Part shown: one piece after another, positions 58,819 through 64,000 of the stretch | Position numbering within the stretch: the stretch's first letter is position 1 | Layout: every line of letters starts with the position of its first letter | Source of the DNA: Metapseudomonas otitidis | Lineage (GTDB): Bacteria; Pseudomonadota; Gammaproteobacteria; Pseudomonadales; Pseudomonadaceae | Reading direction: 5' to 3' | Assembly (NCBI RefSeq): GCF_900111835.1 | Contig: NZ_FOJP01000016.1 | Location: 124,001 to 188,000 of the forward strand | Length of the DNA stretch: 64,000 nucleotides | The notes under the pieces: generated by a model | Seen by the model: the letters and a program-made list of their open reading frames with translations, nothing else | The model's database searches: none | What the model was told of the DNA's origin: nothing | Made by a program: the position numbers and the translations under genes

Positions 58819-59599
58819 TGAGCGCCCAGTACAGCACCAACGAAATGATGACCGTGGCGGCTGCCCGTCGCCTGAAGAACGGCGCCGTCTGCTTCGTCGG
58901 CATCGGCCTGCCGTCCAAGGCTGCCAACCTGGCGCGCCTGACCTCGTCCCCGGACGTGGTCCTGATCTACGAATCCGGCCCCATCGGGGCCAAGCCGAGC
59001 GTGCTGCCGCTGTCCATCGGCGACGGCGAGCTGGCCGAGACCGCCGACACCGTGGTCCCCACCGGCGAGATCTTCCGCTACTGGCTGCAGGGCGGGCGCA
59101 TCGACGTCGGCTTCCTCGGCGCTGCCCAGGTGGACCGCTTCGGCAACATCAACACCACCGTGATCGGCGACTACCACACCCCCAAGGTGCGCCTGCCGGG
59201 TGCCGGCGGCGCGCCGGAGATCGCCGGTTCCGCCAAGGAGGTGCTGATCATCCTCAAGCAGTCCCACCGCACCTTCGTCGACAAGCTGGCCTTCATCACC
59301 TCCGTGGGCCACGGCGAAGGCGGCGACCACCGCCAGCAGCTCGGCCTGCCCGGCAAGGGGCCGGTGGCCATCATCACCGACCTCTGCATCATGGAGCCGG
59401 AAGCCGGCACCCACGAATTCATCGTCACCTCGCTGCACCCGGGCGTGACCCGCGAGCAGGTGGTGGCCAACACCGGCTGGGCCATCCGCTTCGCCGACCA
59501 GGTGGCCGAGACCGCCGCCCCCAACGAGGTGGAGCTGAGCGCCCTGCGTGCCCTGGAAGCCCGCACCGCGGCCGCCCACGGCCAGCAAGGGGGTGAGGA

Positions 59600-59603
<4 letters not shown>
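58818..59603 (+). CDS. pcaJ: 3-oxoadipate CoA-transferase subunit B (PcaJ)
   Basis: The 261-residue beta subunit has the catalytic glutamate segment [12 protein letters not shown] near residues 50-61, as in class I CoA-transferases, and [22 protein letters not shown] near 98-119. It pairs with PcaI in the penultimate step of the beta-ketoadipate pathway. Its start overlaps the pcaI stop by one base, and its stop overlaps the pcaF start (ATGA), so translation of the three genes is coupled and the subunits should be made in balance. Confidence 0.93.
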
Positions 59604-60817
<1,214 letters not shown>

Positions 60818-60859
60818 CGCAGGGCGGGCTTCAGCCCACCACGACTGCGCCCCAGCACG

Positions 60860-60896
60860 GTCGAGTGGGCTGAGGCCCAACTGAAGCCCACTCGAC
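60860..60896. repeat. Long hairpin between pcaF and pcaB
   Basis: A perfect 12-bp stem (GTCGAGTGGGCT / AGCCCACTCGAC) encloses a 13-base loop in the 145-base pcaF-pcaB gap. A smaller GGGCTTCAGCCC palindrome lies just upstream (about 60828). No T tract follows, so it is more likely a REP-like element or an mRNA-processing or stability structure than a terminator. Confidence 0.6.
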
Positions 60897-60962
60897 AGAC
60901 TGGATTCACTCCCATCGCCCTGCCAACCTAGGCCCACCCCCAACCGCTGCAACGAGGTCGCC

Positions 60963-62315
60963 TTGAGCAACCAACTCTTCGACGCCTACTTCACCGCCCC
61001 GGCCATGCGCGCGATCTTCTGCGACCAGGGCCGGGTGCAGGGCATGCTCGACTTCGAGGCCGCCCTGGCCCGTGCCGAGGCCCGCGTGGGGCTGATTCCC
61101 CGAGAGGCCGTCGCACCCATCGAAGCCGCCTGCCGCGCCGATTTCTACGACTTCTCCGCCCTGGCCCAGGCCATCGCCACCGCCGGCAACTCCGCCATCC
61201 CCCTGGTCAAGGCCCTGGGCAAGCGCATCGCAGCGGCCAGCCCGGAGGCCGAGCGCTATGTGCATCTGGGCGCCACCAGCCAGGACGCTATGGACAGCGG
61301 CCTGGTGCTGCAACTGCGTGCCGCCATCGGCCTGATCGAAGCCGACCTCGCGGCCCTGGGCGACGCCCTTGCCGAGCAGGCCGAGCGCCACGCTGACACC
61401 CCGCTGGCCGGCCGCACCTGGCTGCAGCAGGCCACCCCGGTGACCCTCGGCATGAAGCTCGCCGGCCTGCTGGGCGCCGTCACCCGCCATCGCCAGCGCC
61501 TGGCGGAACTCAAACCGCGCCTGCTGTGCCTGCAGTTCGGTGGCGCTTCCGGCAGCCTCGCCGCCCTCGGCGAACAGGCCTGGCCGGTGGCCGAAGCGCT
61601 GGCCGTCGAGCTGTCGCTGAACCTGCCGGACCAGCCCTGGCACACCCAGCGTGACCGCCTGGTGGAGTTCGCCAGCCTGCTGGGCCTGGTCGCCGGCACC
61701 CTGGGCAAGCTGGGGCGCGACCTCAGCCTGCTGATGCAGACCGAGGCCGGCGAACTCTTCGAGCCCGCCGCACCTGGCAAGGGCGGCTCGTCCACCATGC
61801 CCCACAAGCGCAACCCGGTGAGCGCCGCCGTGCTCATCGGCGCCGCCACCCGTGCACCGGGCCTGGTGGCCACCCTGTTCGCCGCCATGCCCCAGGAGCA
61901 CGAGCGCAGCCTCGGCCTCTGGCACGCCGAATGGGAAAGCCTGCCGGAGCTCTGCTGCCTGGTATCCGGTGCTCTGCAGCACGCGCTGCTGGTGGTGCCG
62001 GGCCTGGAAGTGGATGCCGCGCGCATGCGCCACAACCTCGACCTGACCCAGGGGCTGGTGCTGGCCGAAGCGGTGAGCATCGCCCTGGCCCAGCGCATCG
62101 GCCGCGATGCCGCTCACCATCGGGTGGAGCAGTGCTGCCGCCAGGCGGTGAAGGAGGGCGCTCACCTGCGCGCCGTGCTCGGTGCCTGCGCCGAGGTTAC
62201 CGCCGAGCTGTCCGCCGCCGAGCTGGACCGCCTGCTCGACCCCGCCCATTACCTCGGGCAGGCCCGCCGCTGGGTGGACCGTGCCCTCGCTGAACACACC
62301 ACTTTCCCGCGCTAG
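60963..62315 (+). CDS. pcaB: 3-carboxy-cis,cis-muconate cycloisomerase (PcaB)
   Basis: The 450-residue protein belongs to the fumarase/aspartase superfamily. Its signature GKGGSSTMPHKRNPVSA lies near residues 272-288, with YVHLGATSQDAMDSG near 99-113. It lactonises 3-carboxy-cis,cis-muconate from protocatechuate ring cleavage. The start is a TTG at 60963 with GAGG upstream; no better ATG exists near the family N-terminus. PcaD follows 9 bases downstream. The order pcaB-D-C matches other Pseudomonas clusters. Confidence 0.92.
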   Translation: MSNQLFDAYFTAPAMRAIFCDQGRVQGMLDFEAALARAEARVGLIPREAVAPIEAACRADFYDFSALAQAIATAGNSAIPLVKALGKRIAAASPEAERYVHLGATSQDAMDSGLVLQLRAAIGLIEADLAALGDALAEQAERHADTPLAGRTWLQQATPVTLGMKLAGLLGAVTRHRQRLAELKPRLLCLQFGGASGSLAALGEQAWPVAEALAVELSLNLPDQPWHTQRDRLVEFASLLGLVAGTLGKLGRDLSLLMQTEAGELFEPAAPGKGGSSTMPHKRNPVSAAVLIGAATRAPGLVATLFAAMPQEHERSLGLWHAEWESLPELCCLVSGALQHALLVVPGLEVDAARMRHNLDLTQGLVLAEAVSIALAQRIGRDAAHHRVEQCCRQAVKEGAHLRAVLGACAEVTAELSAAELDRLLDPAHYLGQARRWVDRALAEHTTFPR

Positions 62316-62324
62316 GAGTTTTCC

Positions 62325-63113
62325 ATGCCTGCCGTACGTCTCGCCGATGGCGACCTGAACTACCTCCTCGAAGGCCCGGCCGGAGCGCCGGTGCTGGTGC
62401 TGTCCAACTCCCTGGGCACCGACCTGCACATGTGGGACGCCCAGGTCCCGGCCTTTACCCGGCACTTCCGGGTGCTGCGCTACGACACCCGAGGCCATGG
62501 CCAGTCCCTGGTCAGCGAAGGCCCCTATCGCATCGAACAGCTCGGCCGCGACGTGCTGGCCCTGCTGGATGCCCTGGACATTCCCAAGGCGCATTTCTGT
62601 GGCCTGTCCATGGGCGGGCTGATCGGCCAGTGGCTGGCCATCAACGCCCCCGAGCGCATCCAGCGCCTGGTGCTGTGCAACACCGCCGCCAGGATCGGTA
62701 CCCCCGAGGTGTGGAACCCGCGCATCGACGCCGTGCTGGCGGGTGGGGCCCAGGCCATGGCCGACCTGCGCGACGCCTCCATTTCCCGCTGGTTCACCCC
62801 GGACTTCGCCGAGGCGCAGCCGGAGAAGGTCGAGGCCATCGTCGGCATGCTGGCGCGCACCTCGCCCCAGGGCTACGCCGCCAACTGCGCCGCCGTGCGC
62901 GACGCGGACTTCCGCGAGCAGCTCGCTGTCATCCATGCCCCGGCCCTGGTGGTCTGCGGCAGCGGCGACCCGGTCACCACCCCCGAGCACGGCCGCTTCA
63001 TGCAGGCGCACATCGCCGGCGCCGAACTCGTCGAGTTCCCGGCCGCCCACCTGTCCAACGTGCAGGCCGGTGAGGCCTTCAGCCAGCGCGTACTGGCCTT
63101 CCTCAGCGCCTGA
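62325..63113 (+). CDS. pcaD: 3-oxoadipate enol-lactonase (PcaD)
   Basis: The 262-residue alpha/beta hydrolase has nucleophile Ser near residue 95 in CGLSMGG, Asp near 211 in GSGDPVT and His near 240 in FPAAHLSN. It hydrolyses beta-ketoadipate enol-lactone to beta-ketoadipate. The segment SLGTDLHMWDAQVPAF near the N-terminus and YDTRGHGQS are characteristic of PcaD. It sits between pcaB and pcaC. The pcaC gene follows after 97 bases containing a REP-like palindrome. Confidence 0.93.
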   Translation: MPAVRLADGDLNYLLEGPAGAPVLVLSNSLGTDLHMWDAQVPAFTRHFRVLRYDTRGHGQSLVSEGPYRIEQLGRDVLALLDALDIPKAHFCGLSMGGLIGQWLAINAPERIQRLVLCNTAARIGTPEVWNPRIDAVLAGGAQAMADLRDASISRWFTPDFAEAQPEKVEAIVGMLARTSPQGYAANCAAVRDADFREQLAVIHAPALVVCGSGDPVTTPEHGRFMQAHIAGAELVEFPAAHLSNVQAGEAFSQRVLAFLSA

Positions 63114-63129
63114 GTGCGCGCCGGATTAC

Positions 63130-63147
63130 CCCGGGCTGAAGCCCGGG
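63130..63147. repeat. REP-like palindrome between pcaD and pcaC (second copy at 13125-13142)
   Basis: The stem CCCGGGCT / AGCCCGGG with a 2-base loop (GA) is the reverse complement of the element at 13125-13142, including the flanking GTAG/CTAC. It is a dispersed intergenic palindrome in this genome. Confidence 0.7.
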
Positions 63148-63210
63148 CTACCGCTTTCCCGACGCGGATGCCGCGTCGCCTTTCCGCGACCCTGTTCGAG
63201 GCCCTCATCG

Positions 63211-63606
63211 ATGGACGAAAAAGAACGCTACGAAGCCGGCATGCAGGTCCGCCGCGCCGTACTGGGCGACGCCCACGTCGACCGCAGCCTGCAGAACCTC
63301 ACGCCCTTCAACCAAGAGTTCCAGGAAATGATCACCCGCCACGCCTGGGGCGACATCTGGACCCGCCCGGGCCTGCCGCGCCACACCCGTAGCCTGGTGA
63401 CCATCGCCATGCTCATCGGCATGAACCGCGAGGGCGAGCTGAAGCTGCACCTGCGCGCCGCAAAGAACAACGGCGTCACCCGCGACGAGATCAAGGAAGT
63501 GATCATGCAGAGCGCCATCTACTGCGGCATCCCCGCCGCCAACGCCACCTTCCACCTGGCCGAAGCCGTGTGGGATGAACTGGGGGTCGAGTCGCTGCAC
63601 CCCTGA
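63211..63606 (+). CDS. pcaC: 4-carboxymuconolactone decarboxylase (PcaC)
   Basis: The 131-residue protein is an AhpD-like/CMD-family enzyme with MDEKERYEAGMQVRRAVLGDAHVDR at the start, HAWGDIWTRPGLPRHTRSLVTIAML in the middle and a HLRAAKNNGVTRDEIKEVIMQSAIYCG helix containing the conserved His and Glu. It decarboxylates gamma-carboxymuconolactone to the enol-lactone used by PcaD. The gene is not fused to pcaD, unlike the PcaL fusion in some actinobacteria. Confidence 0.93.
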   Translation: MDEKERYEAGMQVRRAVLGDAHVDRSLQNLTPFNQEFQEMITRHAWGDIWTRPGLPRHTRSLVTIAMLIGMNREGELKLHLRAAKNNGVTRDEIKEVIMQSAIYCGIPAANATFHLAEAVWDELGVESLHP

Positions 63607-63958
63607 TCGCCGAGCGACTCCCGGCCCAGGCTCCAGAGCCTGCGGCCGGGCAGGCTCGGGTTCACGCCACTGTCATGTCCTGCCCGCCAGCCCCCGCCCC
63701 GAGCGGTCTCCCAGCCACCCTCCCGGAATACTTCCTTGCCGCAGCGCCCTGTCATGTCAGGCAGGTTGCACGCACCCCCGAACACTCCCGTTCTTGAGCG
63801 CCTCGTGCTCCCGAGGTTTTTTCCTTTGCCTGTCACCCGTGGCTGCGACTGTCAGTGCCATGGCCGAGCCGCACCGGGCTTCTGGAATGCGCCCGACCGG
63901 CCATGACCCGCTCGACAGCGAACCATCCACGTCCAGACACGATGAAAGGAGCTTCCTC
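63607..63958. other. Intergenic region after pcaC with a possible terminator
   Basis: No gene is supported in these 352 bases. A 5-bp stem (CCTCG / CGAGG, 63801-63816) followed by six Ts looks like an intrinsic terminator on the plus strand, about 200 bases after pcaC. A TGTCATGTC motif occurs at about 63673 and again near 63751; I cannot assign it. Confidence 0.45.
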
Positions 63959-64000
63959 ATGTTCAAGCGCAACGTTCTCGCTGTTTCCCTGGCCGTCGCC
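63959..64000 (+). CDS. Start of an exported protein gene, cut by the window edge
   Basis: Only 14 codons are present: an ATG with AAGGAG 8 bases upstream, then a Lys-Arg pair and a hydrophobic stretch (NVLAVSLAVA) that looks like the start of a Sec signal peptide. Beside pca genes a porin or periplasmic binding protein would be usual, but that is a guess from position. Confidence 0.5.
   Translation, partial: MFKRNVLAVSLAVA

Overview
The window is high-GC Proteobacterial DNA from a fluorescent Pseudomonas that is not P. aeruginosa. The main evidence is a large pyoverdine siderophore locus (pvdH, three non-ribosomal peptide synthetases, fpvA, pvdE, pvdM-N-O, pvdP) with five PvdS-type iron-starvation promoters, next to a beta-ketoadipate cluster (pcaI-J-F, pcaB-D-C) with a PcaR-like operator. 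From memory, the order pvdH / SyrP-like hydroxylase / synthetases / esterase-like hydrolase / fpvA / pvdE / pvdO-N-M / pvdP resembles the P. putida layout.

Layout. 1-1.9 kb: a truncated lipoprotein gene, a DsbA-family protein and an NTF2-fold protein. 1.98-9.9 kb: a signalling island with a CheY-like receiver, a CheC-like phosphatase, two paralogous PAS histidine kinases flanking an opposite-strand Cys-rich protein, a receiver with a degenerate HD-GYP domain, a second receiver, and an EAL protein with a C-terminal receiver. 9.9-14.8 kb (minus strand): a cell-surface-signalling heme uptake set (ECF sigma, FecR-type anti-sigma, TonB receptor with signalling domain) with Fur-like boxes. 14.9-19.8 kb: an FNT transporter, an ATPase, a small membrane protein, a Cache-type chemoreceptor and two small hypotheticals. 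19.9-57.8 kb: pyoverdine. 57.8-63.6 kb: protocatechuate-branch catabolism. The right edge cuts an exported protein gene.

How the pyoverdine genes fit. PvdH makes diaminobutyrate (Dab). The three synthetases contain six modules, C-A-T / C-A-T-E-C-A-T / C-A-T-E-C-A-T-C-A-T-E. Their specificity residues, read by eye, suggest Lys, D-Asp, Dab, D-Ser, a second Lys-like residue and D-hydroxyornithine. The SyrP-like oxygenase would hydroxylate the Asp, giving a beta-hydroxyaspartate ligand, and the Dab beside it matches PvdH. PvdE would export the precursor to the periplasm, where PvdM, PvdN, PvdO and PvdP mature it; FpvA is the ferric-pyoverdine receptor. pvdL, pvdA, pvdF, pvdS and the PvdRT efflux genes are not in the window.

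The most unusual points are in the last synthetase. It ends in a divergent epimerization domain without a thioesterase and is followed at once by an alpha/beta hydrolase. One internal module has an E-type carrier domain and a D-acceptor-type condensation domain but no epimerization domain between them. The same region shows a codon-usage shift and internal sequence duplication. A 140-bp MITE with a 4-bp target duplication lies beside the pvdE promoter, and two copies of a 222-bp dispersed repeat lie just upstream of two PvdS promoters.
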